Source: an uncultured Clostridia bacterium (GTDB lineage Bacteria > Bacillota > Clostridia > TANB77 > CAG-508). Taken from it: DNA of 64,000 nucleotides. Below the pieces are notes generated by a model, which was given only the letters and a program-made list of their open reading frames with translations, was not told the DNA's origin and made no database searches. Shown in pieces: positions 1-11,400 of the stretch; position 1 is the first letter of the stretch; the number at the start of each line of letters is the position of its first letter. Both the position numbers and the translations under genes were made by a program. The DNA lies in contig CAKPBB010000007.1 in NCBI GenBank assembly GCA_934140005.1, positions 1 to 64,000 on the forward strand. The letters are read 5' to 3'.

Positions 1-68
1 AGCTCAGTTGATAGAGCGTCGCCTTGCCAAGGCGAAGGTCGCGGGTTTGAGCCCCGTTTCCCGCTCCA
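1..68 (+). tRNA. tRNA-Gly (anticodon GCC), 5' end cut off by the window
   Basis: The D-arm, the anticodon stem-loop with GCC between CTT and AAG, the T-arm and the acceptor 3' strand TTCCCGC-T-CCA are all present. The first eight or so bases of the acceptor stem lie before position 1. CCA is encoded. It is followed 32 bases later by tRNA-Cys, so the two probably form one transcript. Confidence 0.93.
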
Positions 69-100
69 TTTTTTTATTATAAACATTTAAATACATATTT

Positions 101-174
101 GGCGCCTTAGCCAAGCGGTAAGGCACGAGTCTGCAAAACTCTGATGATCGGTCCGACTCCGATAGGCGCCTCCA
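101..174 (+). tRNA. tRNA-Cys (anticodon GCA)
   Basis: A complete cloverleaf is visible: acceptor GGCGCCT pairs with AGGCGCC, the D-arm is short, and the anticodon loop CTGCAAA reads GCA. The T-arm follows, then discriminator T and an encoded CCA. It lies directly behind tRNA-Gly, and a stem-loop with a T-run follows four bases after the CCA. Confidence 0.95.
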
Positions 175-177
175 AAT

Positions 178-220
178 AAAAAAGATAAAATGTTGTTAAT
201 CAGCATTTTATCTTTTTTTA
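178..220 (+). terminator. Rho-independent terminator after the tRNA pair, probably bidirectional
   Basis: A 15-bp perfect stem (178-192 with 204-218) has an A-rich left arm and a T-rich right arm. It sits between the tRNAs and the end of the converging minus-strand gene at 251, so it can serve both. Confidence 0.85.
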
Positions 221-250
221 TTTTTTTAATACTAAAAATAGAATTTATTT

Positions 251-1555
251 CTATTTTTCATCATTTTCATTAGCTAGTACTTTGCAAACTTTTACACTTA
301 CAATTCTATTATCTTCAAACTTTTCAACTTTATATATTGCATTATCTGTTTCTATAACTGGTTTTTCCTTTGCTGTAGGTATTCTACCAAGCTCTTCTAA
401 AATGTATCCAGAAAGCGTATCGTAATCCCCATCAGGAATCTCTATATCTAATATTTTTTCTAATTCATATATTGAAATTGAACCATCAACAAGAAAAGTA
501 TTTTCATCTATTTTTTCATATTTTTCTGTTTGAGTATCATATTCATCATATATTTCACCAACTATTTCTTCCAATATATCTTCCATTGTAACAACACCTG
601 CAGTACCACCATATTCATCTACGACAATAGCAATTTGTTTCTTATTCTTTTGAAATTCTTTAAACAATTCATTTATTCTCTTTGTTTCTGGCACAAAGTA
701 GGCATCTTTTATTAAAGACTTTATTTTTGTATTTCTATTTTTATTTGATAATAAAATATCTCTCAGATAAACAACACCTTTTATTTCATCAATTGTTTCA
801 TCATATACTGGTATTCTACTATATCCTCTTTCTTCTGTAAGTTCCTCTATTACTTCACCAATTGACATATTCTCATCTACTGCAAACATATTTGTTCTAT
901 CAGTCATTATTTCAGATACAGTTCTATCATTAAGTTCAAAGACATTATTTATCATTTCTTTTTCATCTTTTTGAATAGTACCTTTTTCTTGTCCAGCATC
1001 AACCATCATTCTTATTTCTTCTTCAGTAACTGTACTCTCATCATTTTCAGTTACTCCAAATATTTTTGATACTATGTTAGTTGAAAATGTTAAAAATTTA
1101 ACAAAAGGAGCTGTTATCACAGAAATCACTTTTATGATTCCTATTGAAGCAAAAGAAATTTTTTCAAAGTGTTTCATTGCTAATCTCTTTGGTACTAATT
1201 CTCCAAATATTAAAGTGAAATAAGATAAAATAATTGTTATTAAAACAAGTGAAATTCCACGCCATGTTGAAATACTCAAACTTGGAATTAAATTATTTAA
1301 TTGTGGAGCTAATTTATCAACAAATGTATCAGCTGCAAAAGCACTTGACAAAAATCCTGCTAAAGTTATTCCAATCTGAATCGTTGCTAAAAATTTGCTT
1401 GGATTTTTTAACATTTTTTCAATTGATTTTGCTTTTTTATTTCCTTCTTTCGCCATTTTTTCAATTTTAGCATCATTTAATGAAATAAATGCAATCTCTG
1501 CTGCGGCAAAAAAAGCATTTACAAAAATTAAAATTATCAATATTGTTATTTGCAT
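251..1555 (-). CDS. CNNM/CBS/CorC-HlyC domain membrane protein (hemolysin C / TlyC family)
   Basis: 434 residues in the standard order of the family. An N-terminal CNNM (DUF21) membrane domain with about four hydrophobic segments covers roughly residues 1-180. A CBS pair lies at about 200-330, around DRTNMFAVDEN and the VVDEYGGTAGVVTMEDILEE stretch. A CorC/HlyC C-terminal domain follows at about 345-425. Relatives are implicated in Mg2+ or Co2+ efflux or sensing, and 'hemolysin' is a historical label. The gene stands alone and converges on the tRNA terminator. The ATG start precedes the first membrane segment; a GGGG-type ribosome site lies rather far upstream. Confidence 0.9.
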   Translation of the reverse strand: MQITILIILIFVNAFFAAAEIAFISLNDAKIEKMAKEGNKKAKSIEKMLKNPSKFLATIQIGITLAGFLSSAFAADTFVDKLAPQLNNLIPSLSISTWRGISLVLITIILSYFTLIFGELVPKRLAMKHFEKISFASIGIIKVISVITAPFVKFLTFSTNIVSKIFGVTENDESTVTEEEIRMMVDAGQEKGTIQKDEKEMINNVFELNDRTVSEIMTDRTNMFAVDENMSIGEVIEELTEERGYSRIPVYDETIDEIKGVVYLRDILLSNKNRNTKIKSLIKDAYFVPETKRINELFKEFQKNKKQIAIVVDEYGGTAGVVTMEDILEEIVGEIYDEYDTQTEKYEKIDENTFLVDGSISIYELEKILDIEIPDGDYDTLSGYILEELGRIPTAKEKPVIETDNAIYKVEKFEDNRIVSVKVCKVLANENDEK

Positions 1556-1602
1556 ATATATTCTATGTAATTAAATTACACAAAACACCCCTTTCTTTTG
1601 TT

Positions 1603-2427
1603 CTATTTATTTACTTTTATAAAATTAAAGTCATTTTTACCATAATTATTTAAAATTATTATATATCCATCTTTTATATTTCCATCTGAATTTTCAAGTA
1701 CAATATTCAAATATAATCTACAAAAATATTCTTCATTCATATTATTTATAATATGAATGTCCATACTTAATTTAGGTGTAATGTTTTTTAAATTAACATT
1801 TGCATCTTTTAAAATACTTCCATTAAAAGAAACTCTTTTGTTTTCTTCTGACACTTCAAAATTTTTAAGTATATCTGCATTTACAAATTCTAATGTTATA
1901 GGATTTGTGCAATCTGTAAAATACTTTGGTGTATTATTATCGTTTACAACTTCACTATTAGAATGAATAATGTTGAAGTCTATTTTATCAGAATCTAAGG
2001 TATCTATATCTGAATATTTTCCAAATAGCTTTGAAGATTTATAGTTCAACTTCAAACTTGCATTTTTATCTGGTGTTTCTAGCTTTATATTATCAATATA
2101 TAATTTATTTACAGTATTTCGCTCTGTTAAATCTTGCTGTTTGCTTTTATTATCTATATAAATTGCTATATCTGTATATTGTGAAATTGATAAGTTTTTC
2201 AAACTACTATCTTGGCTATTATCTTTTGCAGTTGCACTACTATACATCAAAATTTGATTTATTCTGAAATTTGAGCTTTGGTTATCATTAAAATTAGCTA
2301 CAACTTGCTCGGAAAATTCTTGTATTGCCTTATTCTTTTTTAAAATATAATAATAACACAAAATTACTAATATTATGATTGCAATTATAATAACAGTTTT
2401 TACAATTTTTTTTATATTATTTTTCAC
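1603..2427 (-). CDS. Single-pass membrane-anchored protein of unknown function
   Basis: 274 residues, not recognised. A lysine-rich N-terminus and one hydrophobic helix (about residues 10-28) are followed by an extracytoplasmic domain rich in Asn, Ser and Asp, with alternating beta-like segments. The start is GTG with GAGGAG ten bases upstream. It is 48 bases upstream of the CorC-type gene and about 50 bases downstream of the glucosaminidase gene on the same strand, so the three may be co-transcribed. I see no catalytic motif; a surface or wall-associated role is a guess from topology only. Confidence 0.7.
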   Translation of the reverse strand: MKNNIKKIVKTVIIIAIIILVILCYYYILKKNKAIQEFSEQVVANFNDNQSSNFRINQILMYSSATAKDNSQDSSLKNLSISQYTDIAIYIDNKSKQQDLTERNTVNKLYIDNIKLETPDKNASLKLNYKSSKLFGKYSDIDTLDSDKIDFNIIHSNSEVVNDNNTPKYFTDCTNPITLEFVNADILKNFEVSEENKRVSFNGSILKDANVNLKNITPKLSMDIHIINNMNEEYFCRLYLNIVLENSDGNIKDGYIIILNNYGKNDFNFIKVNK

Positions 2428-2477
2428 AATTTCTCCTCATTCATAAAACTTATTATTTAACAAAATTAAAATAAACT

Positions 2478-3911
2478 TTATGGTGCAATTTTATCATATA
2501 AACTTTTCATTGTATTATACACTTTTGTTGCCCAATCTGGATCACTTGCATATCTAACATTTACTCCTTTTGCTGTTGAACCATTGTAAAAACTACCAAC
2601 TGCTACATCATCATCTGAAATACTCGTTCCTGCTGGATTCAAATAATATTTTGACAACATTTTAGTCACTGTATTTATTCCACTAGCATATCCATCAAAA
2701 TTAACAGATGAATTATATGGATCTGAATCATAAGCACCATAGCCAAATAAATTATTCTTGTTTCGTGAAATAGTAGATGTCCCCCATGCACTTTCATGAA
2801 CACCAATAGCTGCAACAAATAAACCATTTACATTATATTTCTGTTCTGCATTATAAAAATTTTCTGCATTTTGTTCAAATATTTTATATGTATCTCTTGA
2901 ATTATTAGAAAATATTTTTTTATAATCATCTAAAGTTAGTCCACTTTTTTGATTCATGCTCATATCTTCGTTTACATTTACAATAATTTTTTGTTTTCTA
3001 TTTTTTTCTACTATATCTGGTTCAATATTAGCAGATACAAAGTATTTCTTTTCTGCATATCCTACATAATCAAATATTTGTACTTTGCACCAGTCTCCTT
3101 CTATATCAAGTAAACGTACATCATAATATTTTAAAATAATTCCTATTAGTTCTGAACTTGTATTCATTTCCTTATATAGAGATGCATTTTCCTTTGCATA
3201 TAAAGAATCTCCTATATGTATCTTTTGTTCTGCTAAATATTCATTAGTTCCTACATCAATTATTTGTGTTGTTGGCTCTTGAATAGTTTTTATACCAATT
3301 ATTGTATCATTTACAATTTCTGAATTTGTTGAAGTTCTAATGAAAGAGACTTCTTCGATTCCTTGAACTCCCTCTCTACTAACTTTTTGTTCGTCTTTTG
3401 GCAATTTTGAATTTTCAACATATTCTGTTTCAAAATCAATATTTCTTTGTGTTGTTAATAATTCTTTACTTTCAGTAGTATTTATATTATCTATTAATAT
3501 TTGTTGTATATTGATTATATTTTCATTTTTTTCAAAAGTTCCAATTATTTCTTTTTTCTTATTTTCATTATTACTTTCATCTTCTTTTGCAAATATATAA
3601 TTACTTGAAAACATTGTAATACCAAGTAAAGCTACAACTGTTAACATTGCAATACTTAAAGGATCTCTGCCCTTAAATATTTCAATAACATTTATTTTTT
3701 GTTTAGGTATAGATTTATTTTTTTCTTTTAATTTTTTTCCAACACTTTTTTTATTGTGTGCTTTTTTTCCATTTTTTTCTTCTAATTGCTGTTTTATTTG
3801 AGCATCTCTACTTTTCTCTAACTCTTTAAACACATCTGGAAGGGATCTTAGTTGATTTTCTGAACTTCTTTCAGATTTTTGAATATTTTTCTTTTCATCT
3901 AAATTATTCAT
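2478..3911 (-). CDS. Membrane-anchored glucosaminidase (FlgJ/LytG-like) with SH3-like segment
   Basis: 477 residues from the ATG that follows GAAGGAGGGGG; a longer reading from 3941 would place the ribosome site inside the gene. A charged, lysine-rich cytoplasmic region of about 80 residues precedes one membrane helix (SIAMLTVVALLGITMF). A bacterial-SH3-like stretch (KIHIGDSLYAKENASLYKEM to WCKVQIFDYVGYAEKKYF) follows, then a C-terminal glucosaminidase domain with the typical GLFVAAIGVHESAWGTS and NNLFGYGAYD motifs; the Glu of HESAWG is the expected catalytic acid. It cleaves peptidoglycan between GlcNAc and MurNAc. It lies just behind the secretion-like locus, but the terminator near 4,130 separates them. 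Confidence 0.87.
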   Translation of the reverse strand: MNNLDEKKNIQKSERSSENQLRSLPDVFKELEKSRDAQIKQQLEEKNGKKAHNKKSVGKKLKEKNKSIPKQKINVIEIFKGRDPLSIAMLTVVALLGITMFSSNYIFAKEDESNNENKKKEIIGTFEKNENIINIQQILIDNINTTESKELLTTQRNIDFETEYVENSKLPKDEQKVSREGVQGIEEVSFIRTSTNSEIVNDTIIGIKTIQEPTTQIIDVGTNEYLAEQKIHIGDSLYAKENASLYKEMNTSSELIGIILKYYDVRLLDIEGDWCKVQIFDYVGYAEKKYFVSANIEPDIVEKNRKQKIIVNVNEDMSMNQKSGLTLDDYKKIFSNNSRDTYKIFEQNAENFYNAEQKYNVNGLFVAAIGVHESAWGTSTISRNKNNLFGYGAYDSDPYNSSVNFDGYASGINTVTKMLSKYYLNPAGTSISDDDVAVGSFYNGSTAKGVNVRYASDPDWATKVYNTMKSLYDKIAP

Positions 3912-4107
3912 TTTTCCCCCTCCTTCATTATATAGTTTCATTCTATTATACCATAATTATTTTATATCAATTAGTTATTTATATCAATAGTAAATTTTAG
4001 ATAATTTCGCAGCCTTTGTTCATGTGCAAAATTTATGTAATAACTTCTCTGTACATTTTTATCGAAAACTTTTATATAGTATGCAATGTAAAGTACTTTC
4101 CTTGTAT

Positions 4108-4150
4108 AAAAAAACTGCCTATAAATTACTCATTTATAAGCAGTTTTTTA
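4108..4150 (-). terminator. Terminator ending the secretion-like locus
   Basis: A stem of 17 bp with one mismatch (4110-4126 with 4132-4148, 5-base loop) has T-rich and A-rich flanks, ten bases beyond the stop of the 1,382-residue gene. It marks the 3' end of the minus-strand locus. Confidence 0.85.
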
Positions 4151-4160
4151 CTATTTCATT

Positions 4161-7100
4161 TTAAGGATCTTCATTTTCATCTTCTGATTTCTCTGTATCA
4201 CTTCCATCATCATTTTCTTCTTCGTTATCTTCATTTTCATCGGTTGATGTTGATGTTACAGAACTTTCAATTTCCAAATAATCCTCTACATTTTCTAATA
4301 TTGTATCTTTATTTGCTGTTCCATTTGCTCCATCTTCACTAGTTCTTAAGATTAATCTTATATAGTTTCCATTTGGTAAATTATATTCTTTTCCATCGTC
4401 TGTTACATCTGTTTTCTTAGTCATCTTTGAAATACCAGGTCTTACTTTTGCATCATCTGGAAATTGATGAGAACCATTATCTCTTGATACAGAAGTTGGT
4501 GTTCCTTCATCTGTATATGTCTTTCCAAGAACTGTGCCTGCTTTTACAAAGAATTTACCATCAGATGTCTGGATATAAGGTTTTGCTTGTTCCATTACAT
4601 CTTGTCGTTTTTCAAGTCGTTCTCTTGTATCTTTAGAAATTGACGAGTCATAAACCTCTCTTGTATAGAAATTTGCGATCTCTCCTGTCGAAGATTTATG
4701 TCCACTCTCATCTGTTACTTCTCCCATAAGAGCTTCATCATTAGTAAAGTTTAAGTTTTCGTCAACAATTCTAACGTCAAAGCCTTCTATATATAAAATG
4801 TAATCTGTTATTCCAGCCAAATTATAAGCTTCATAAAAATATTTATATCCTCTATAATCATCATTATCTGCATCAATATAAGCTTCTACATCAGATTTAT
4901 TTATTGCTCTTATTTTAACGAATCCAACTTCTTCCTCAACTTGTGTTTCTATATTTTCTATTTTTGTTGTTCCAGCTTCAATTATTTCACCTGTAATTGG
5001 TGATACAACATTTTCATATCCATCAAATCCAGTAAATTGTTTTGCAGCATTTTCAATTCTTATAATTTTTCCAGGAGCGTCTGGTGCATCAGCACCACTA
5101 GCAAATCCATTCCATCTAAATCCATTAATATATTTACTTTCCCAGTGCGTTGCTTTTCCGCAGTCATAAGTTATTATATCTCCATTTGGCGCAATTTCTT
5201 TTATTATTTGCATATGATGAACGTCACCACTTTCAGATACTCTAACCAGAATATCTCCCGCCTGTAACTTACTTCTACAATCTTCATCATTACCAATTAC
5301 TATTTCTTCCCAACCATATTTTGCATTCCAATCAGTATCTGTGAAAGTAGATGTACTTACAGTAGTACTTCCAAATTCATCATATCCATACTCATATAAA
5401 ACCCATGCAACATAACTACTACAATCAATTCTATTACTATCTTGGTATGGAGCTGGCTTTCCAGGAAATCTATATACATAATCTCCTTTGTTTACAATAT
5501 ATTCCCAAACAGCTTTAGCTGTCTCTAAAAAAGTACCTCTTTGTAAACCAGAACCATTACCAGTACCATCAGCCGCATATAAGGCTTCCAATCCTGCTAT
5601 CGGACTTATCAAATCTAAATTAATTACATTATCTTGGTCATTTTTCTCTGGTAATTTTTTATTATTTTCTTCAGCCAACTGTATTGTATCTGTTTTTCCA
5701 AAGATGTCTAAATCAAAATCTGGTGCAGTAGGTAAATCTCCATCTCCTGTATCAGAAATAATTGGTGTTAAAGCTTGATCTCTTTCTTTTAAGTTTACTA
5801 AATCTACTGTTGAATGAATTAATGTACCATATGTATCTGTACTTTTGTCAAATCTTTTTACTGGCCAGCCAGCTGAACCAGTTTCTGGTAATAGCCATTC
5901 ACCAATATCTGTTGGTGCTTGTGTTAAATCTTCTTTATCAAAGTAGTTAAGCTCTACTATTAATTCTTTAAAATCTCTATATATTGAATCAGAATCAAAA
6001 GTATTCATATTGGTTAGTATATTAAATGCTGTTAATGAATCTCTTGTTACTGAGAAATTTCCTATTAAGCTTGGATCTCTCTCGTCTTCTGGTGTGTTAT
6101 CTTTTGACCTATCTGTATTTGCTTTATCTGCTGTAATTTTATCGGCTCTGTCTTTAGTACCATCATATTGATAATATTTATTAGTTGAAAATATTTTTTT
6201 GATTGTTGCATTTGTTTCAGTTCTTTGAGCATCTTGTATTTGTGTTGGAATTTGTGACATATCAATACTCATCCACAAGTCTTCTAAATCACTTTTTAAT
6301 AAATTCTTGCACATACTTTCAAGGTCTATTTCAATTCCTGCAGCATGTAATGCAGCTTGTACTAACTGAATAAATTCCTTTATTGGCATCCATTCTGTTG
6401 GTGGTACAGTCAAATCATATGCACTCCAAAAGCCAGGATTAGTTAAATAATTTCCTTCTGCTTCTTCTGTAATAACTTTTGTTACAGCTTTTTTAGCAAC
6501 TCTTATTCCTTCTTTTTCAGCATCTTCAGTTGTACCATTATATACTTCATCTGTTAAATTACCATCATTATCAAGTTTATATAATGTATATTTAACATTT
6601 CCTTCGTCATCAACTGTGTTTTCATAATTTGTCCATCTTTCTTTTGTTAAAGTCTCATAATCATAATCATTGCTTACAACAGACATTAATAGTGGGGCTA
6701 CAAAATAAACATCTCTAAACCAATGATCAGTTACTTTACTTATATATGGATAATAAGTTTTATTTTTTCCTAAAGATAATATTTTCAAATCTGACATAGT
6801 ATTGTCTATAAAGGTTTGACAATTACTACATACATCTGAAAATTCTTTTTCTCCTGATTGTATTTTTGGATCTTCTAATTCTGATACAGCTTTTTCTTTG
6901 CAACCACTTGTGCAATTGTTATTATCAAAAGTACTATTTATGAAATTTGCAGGTGTATAAGCAAGAACTGCACCATATCCCCCAGCCTCTTTATATTCTT
7001 TTAATTGTTTATAGGTTACGCAGTCATTTCCTAAAAGTATTAATTTCCTATTTTTAAAACCACCTATTATAGTGAATTCTGTCTCATGTAAAAGAACTAC

Positions 7101-8309
7101 TACTTCTGTATCAAAGGACTTTGCCAAATCAATTGCTAAGTCCGGTGACATACTTGTCAAATGTACAGCTAATAAAAATTCTAAAGGTATCCCGTATCTA
7201 GCAGTCCATCCATCTAAGTTATAAGTAAAAGTTCCTACTGTTCCTGAAATATTTTTATCTCTTAATCCTAAATTAGAAAATAATAATCCAAGGGCAGAAT
7301 TATTATTATCTGTTTGCTCATTACTTGCTTTAGATGTAATTTTTAAAGTTTTAGTTTCTCCATCTATTTCAATGTCATATCTACTAAAAAAAGCATCTCT
7401 ATATGGTTTACCAGTTAATCCAATTTTTCCTTCTCTCAATAAACTATCTTTTTCTTCATATAGTCCTAAAAGTCCACTACCCCACTTTTGTCTATCAAAT
7501 ATTCCAGATAGTAGTGTTCCTAATGAAGAAAATGCTTTTTTTACATTTTTATTAAAGTTTTTACAAGTATATACATAATTATCTGAAATTAAATACGTTT
7601 TTAATATATCACTATCAATATTGGTTATCCCATCAGAAGTTCTTCCTATTCCATATTCATCTACATAAGCATTAGTTGCCATATTCAAATATTTCTTATA
7701 ATCAACATCATCTTCTTTATCTTCTGAATTCGAGTTAGAAGAATCACTATCTGAATCATTATCATTATTTTTAGTAAATTTGTCTTTTAATTCTTCAAAA
7801 AAATCTTTTGAATATGGTGAATTTACTTTTCCAGTTAAAAATCCATATTGATATAAATCATATCCCATACTTTCCAAATAATCTGCAACATCTATAACAT
7901 CCTGCATTTTTACAGTAGCTTTTTCTTCTCCTACAAAAAAAGCAGCTATTTTTTCGCCAAAGCTTTGTAGTATTGCATTTAGTTTTCCCATTAAAGCTCC
8001 TGGTAGTGTAAGTATAAACATTAGCAAACCAATGATTATAATAATAGCCACTATTACTAAAATAATAGGAACTAAATATGGCCCAATAATCTTTAGCACT
8101 GAAGAAATTACAGACATTCCCTTTGTATTACTCATTTTTTGCAAAATTTTCTGTTTTCTCATTTGTTGGTCTAAAAATTCTTTTGTTTTATTTTGAGCTA
8201 TACTTGTATTTTGTTGTGTAGTTTCTTCTTCTTGATATTCATTTTGCTCAGATTCTTGTTCTACATTTTCTTCTGGTAATTCGTTATTTTCATCTTCTGA
8301 ATAAAACAT
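4161..8309 (-). CDS. Giant membrane-anchored NlpC/P60 peptidase of the T4SS-like locus (copy 2)
   Basis: 1,382 residues; ATG with GAGG upstream. An acidic, Glu/Asn/Gln-rich cytoplasmic start is followed by a strongly hydrophobic helix at about 65-105. A large extracellular region contains a paired-cysteine cluster (CTSGCK, then CSNCQTF). The NlpC/P60 domain lies at about 935-1060: catalytic Cys963 in DCSSYVAWVLYEYG and His1031/1032 in GDVHHMQII. A ~300-residue tail ends in an acidic low-complexity stretch. NlpC/P60 enzymes cut stem peptides of peptidoglycan; in Tn916 the comparable protein is Orf14. The sequence YGIPLEFLLAVHLTSMSPDL resembles a lysozyme-like fold but lacks an obvious catalytic Glu. 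It is clearly a paralogue of the upstream 1,398-residue protein and probably opens the wall for the machine. Confidence 0.88.
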   Translation of the reverse strand: MFYSEDENNELPEENVEQESEQNEYQEEETTQQNTSIAQNKTKEFLDQQMRKQKILQKMSNTKGMSVISSVLKIIGPYLVPIILVIVAIIIIIGLLMFILTLPGALMGKLNAILQSFGEKIAAFFVGEEKATVKMQDVIDVADYLESMGYDLYQYGFLTGKVNSPYSKDFFEELKDKFTKNNDNDSDSDSSNSNSEDKEDDVDYKKYLNMATNAYVDEYGIGRTSDGITNIDSDILKTYLISDNYVYTCKNFNKNVKKAFSSLGTLLSGIFDRQKWGSGLLGLYEEKDSLLREGKIGLTGKPYRDAFFSRYDIEIDGETKTLKITSKASNEQTDNNNSALGLLFSNLGLRDKNISGTVGTFTYNLDGWTARYGIPLEFLLAVHLTSMSPDLAIDLAKSFDTEVVVLLHETEFTIIGGFKNRKLILLGNDCVTYKQLKEYKEAGGYGAVLAYTPANFINSTFDNNNCTSGCKEKAVSELEDPKIQSGEKEFSDVCSNCQTFIDNTMSDLKILSLGKNKTYYPYISKVTDHWFRDVYFVAPLLMSVVSNDYDYETLTKERWTNYENTVDDEGNVKYTLYKLDNDGNLTDEVYNGTTEDAEKEGIRVAKKAVTKVITEEAEGNYLTNPGFWSAYDLTVPPTEWMPIKEFIQLVQAALHAAGIEIDLESMCKNLLKSDLEDLWMSIDMSQIPTQIQDAQRTETNATIKKIFSTNKYYQYDGTKDRADKITADKANTDRSKDNTPEDERDPSLIGNFSVTRDSLTAFNILTNMNTFDSDSIYRDFKELIVELNYFDKEDLTQAPTDIGEWLLPETGSAGWPVKRFDKSTDTYGTLIHSTVDLVNLKERDQALTPIISDTGDGDLPTAPDFDLDIFGKTDTIQLAEENNKKLPEKNDQDNVINLDLISPIAGLEALYAADGTGNGSGLQRGTFLETAKAVWEYIVNKGDYVYRFPGKPAPYQDSNRIDCSSYVAWVLYEYGYDEFGSTTVSTSTFTDTDWNAKYGWEEIVIGNDEDCRSKLQAGDILVRVSESGDVHHMQIIKEIAPNGDIITYDCGKATHWESKYINGFRWNGFASGADAPDAPGKIIRIENAAKQFTGFDGYENVVSPITGEIIEAGTTKIENIETQVEEEVGFVKIRAINKSDVEAYIDADNDDYRGYKYFYEAYNLAGITDYILYIEGFDVRIVDENLNFTNDEALMGEVTDESGHKSSTGEIANFYTREVYDSSISKDTRERLEKRQDVMEQAKPYIQTSDGKFFVKAGTVLGKTYTDEGTPTSVSRDNGSHQFPDDAKVRPGISKMTKKTDVTDDGKEYNLPNGNYIRLILRTSEDGANGTANKDTILENVEDYLEIESSVTSTSTDENEDNEEENDDGSDTEKSEDENEDP

Positions 8310-8418
8310 ATTAATCCTCTTTCGTTTTATTAATACAATTTTCTATCTTTTTTATCATTTTACATTATTTTTCAATATGTAGCAATAGAAATAGTTAACA
8401 AATTTATTTCTTTGCATA

Positions 8419-8467
8419 AAAAATAACCTACTCTATTAAATTTTATTTAACAAAATAGGTTATTTTT
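8419..8467 (-). terminator. Terminator between the two giant NlpC/P60 genes
   Basis: A 12-bp perfect stem (8419-8430 with 8456-8467) with a 25-base loop lies just past the stop of the 1,398-residue gene; on the minus strand it runs into a T-run. It suggests partial termination, so the second giant gene may be expressed less or from its own promoter. Confidence 0.7.
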
Positions 8468-8473
8468 AATTAT

Positions 8474-11400
8474 TTAATTCTTGATTTGACTATCTAATAA
8501 ATCTTCAACTGCATTTTCATCTTCCTCATTTGTATCTTCATCTTCATTTTCCTTGGTTTCATTTGAACTTGAAGCGGTTTCTATTTCTAAATAGTCTTCA
8601 ACATTTTCTAATATAGTATCTTTATTAGCAGTTCCATTTGCTCCATCTTCACTAGTTCTTAAAATTAGTCTAATATAATTTCCGTTTGGTAAGTTATATG
8701 TTTGACCATCTTCTGATGTATCTGTTTTTTTCTCCATAGTTGCAATTCCAGGTCTTGCTTTTGCATCAGCTGGGAACTCTTGTGAATCTTCTTCTGTACT
8801 TGAAGTAGGTGTTCCTACATCTGTATATGTTTTTCCAAGAACTGTACCTGCTTTTACAAATATCTTTCCATCAGATGTCTGGATTACAGGAAGTGCTTGT
8901 TCCATCTTATCCTGTATTTCTTCTAGTCTTTCTCTTGTTGCTTTAGTTAATGTAGAATCATATATTTCTCTAGTATACATATTTGCTATTTGACCTGTTG
9001 ATGTTTCATTTCCATTTTCATCTGTTGTTTTACCCATAATAGCAGAATCGTTAAGTAAACTTAAATTTTGATCAACAATTCTTAAATCGAATCCTTCTAT
9101 ATATAAAATGTAATCTGTAATACCTGCTGTTTCATATTCTTCATAAAAATACTTATATCCTTCATAGTTTTCATCATTTTCATTTATATAAGCTTCTACA
9201 TCTGATTTATTTATTGCTCTTATTTTAATAAATCCAACATTTTCTTTTTGATTTGTTTCAATATTTTCAATCTCTGTTGTACCAGCTTCAATAATTTCAC
9301 CTGTTATTGGAGTTACAACATCTTCATAGCCATTGAAACCTGTAAATTTGTTTATCGAATCTTCAATTCTAATAATTTTTCCAGCACCATATAGTGTACC
9401 ATTTATTTCACCAGTTCCTTTTGCAAATGCAGACCAGCTTGTATATCCATTTCTATATTGATTAGCCCAGTGAGTATCATTTCCACAATCATATGCAACT
9501 ACATTACCATTTGGTGAAATTTCTTTTATAATTTGTATATGTCCATGTTTTTTATCTGCTGTTTGTCTTACTAATAAATCGCCTGGTTGTAACTTACTTG
9601 TACAATCTTCTCCTGCCTCAACATCTATTACTTCCCAACCATATTTTGCAGCCCAATCAGTACTAACATAAGTACCTGTATAATATGTTGTTTGTCCAAA
9701 TTCTTCGTATCCATATTCATATAAAACCCAAGAAACGTAGCTACTACAATCTATTACACTACTATTTTGATATGGAGCAGCTGTTCCTGGAGCGCCATAA
9801 CTGTATTTCTTTGCATCAACAATATATTCCCAAACAGCTTGTGCTGTATCTAATAATGTATCTCTTTGTAGTCCTGATCCACTACCATTTATATCTGCTG
9901 CATAAACTGCCTTAAGTCCAGCTACTGGACTTACTAAGTCCAAATTTATTACATTATCTTGCTCATTTTTTTCAGGTAATTTCTTTTCAACTGTAGTTGC
10001 AAATTCTAATACATTTGAATCTCCTGTTGTTCCATCTTCTACATCTGGGGCAGTTGGCTCATTACCATCTGTTTCGCCTGCTCCTATTATTGGATTTAAT
10101 ATATCATCTCTTTCTCTTAAGTTAGTTAAATCTGCTTTTGAATGAATTAGAGTTCCATAATAGTTTTCATTTTTGTCATATTTTTTAATTGGCCAGCCAG
10201 CTGAACTTGTTTCCGGTAATAGCCATTCGCCAATAGAAGTTGGAATTTGTGTTAAATCTTCTTTATCAAAATAGTTAAGCTCTACTATTAATTCTTTAAA
10301 ATCTCTATATATTGAATCAGAATCAAAAGTATTCATATTTGTTAATATATTAAATGCTGTTAATGAATCTCTTGTTACAGAAAAGCTTCCTATTAAATTT
10401 GGATTTCTCTTATCTTCTGCAGTATTATCTAATTTTCTATATCCTTCTGTAGCTTTCTTATCTTTTTCAATATCATCTGCTCTCTTTTGAGTTCCATCAT
10501 ACTGGTAATATTTATTAGTTGAAAAGATTTTCTTAATTGTTGAGTTGGTCTCAGTTCTTTGAGCATCTTGTATTTGTGTTGGAACCGCAGACATATCAAT
10601 ACACATCCATAAATCTTCCAAATCACTATTTAAAAGATCCTCACACATTTGCTCTAAATTAACATTTATACCTGCTGCTTCTAATGCTGCTTGTGCTAAT
10701 TCAATAAATGCTTTTAATGACATCCATTCTGTCTCTGGTGTTTCAACATCATATGCTGACCACATATTTTCGCCAAAAATTGCTGCATTTGATACACCTT
10801 CTGCTTCGTCTTCAATACTTTTTGTAATAGCTTTTTTAGCAACTTTTATACCTTCTTTTTCAGCATCTTCAGTTGTACCATTATATACTTCGTTAGTTAG
10901 TTCACCATCATCATTTAACTTATATAGTTTATATGTTCCATCATCATTCATTTCATAAGATGTCCAACGCTCTTTTGTACGCAATTCATAATCATAATCA
11001 TTACTTACTACTTTCGTCTTATTGGGAGCTACAAAATAAACATCTCTAAACCAATGTTCTGTTACTTTACTAATGTATGGATAGAAAGTCTCATTTTTTC
11101 CTAGTGATAGCACTCGTAAATCCGAAATTGTATTATCTATAAAAGTTTTACATTCACTGCAAACATCTGAAAATTCCTTTTCACCTGATTGAACTTTTGG
11201 ATCTTTTGCTTCATCAATTGCTTTTTGTTTACATCCACTTCCACAGTCACTTGATTTGAATGAGCTTGGTGTATAAGCAAGAACAGCTCCATATCCACCA
11301 TTTTCTTTATATTGTTTCAATTTATCATAGGTTACCCTATCTCCACTACTAGTTAATGAATTTTCAGCCTTCAAAAATCCACCTTTAATTGAATATTCTA

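Noticed and set aside
4016..4342. Open frames on the plus strand opposite the giant NlpC/P60 and VirB6 genes
   Set aside because: They consist of Leu, Phe, His, Tyr and Ile runs without ribosome sites, as expected from the complement of Lys/Glu/Asp-rich coding sequence.
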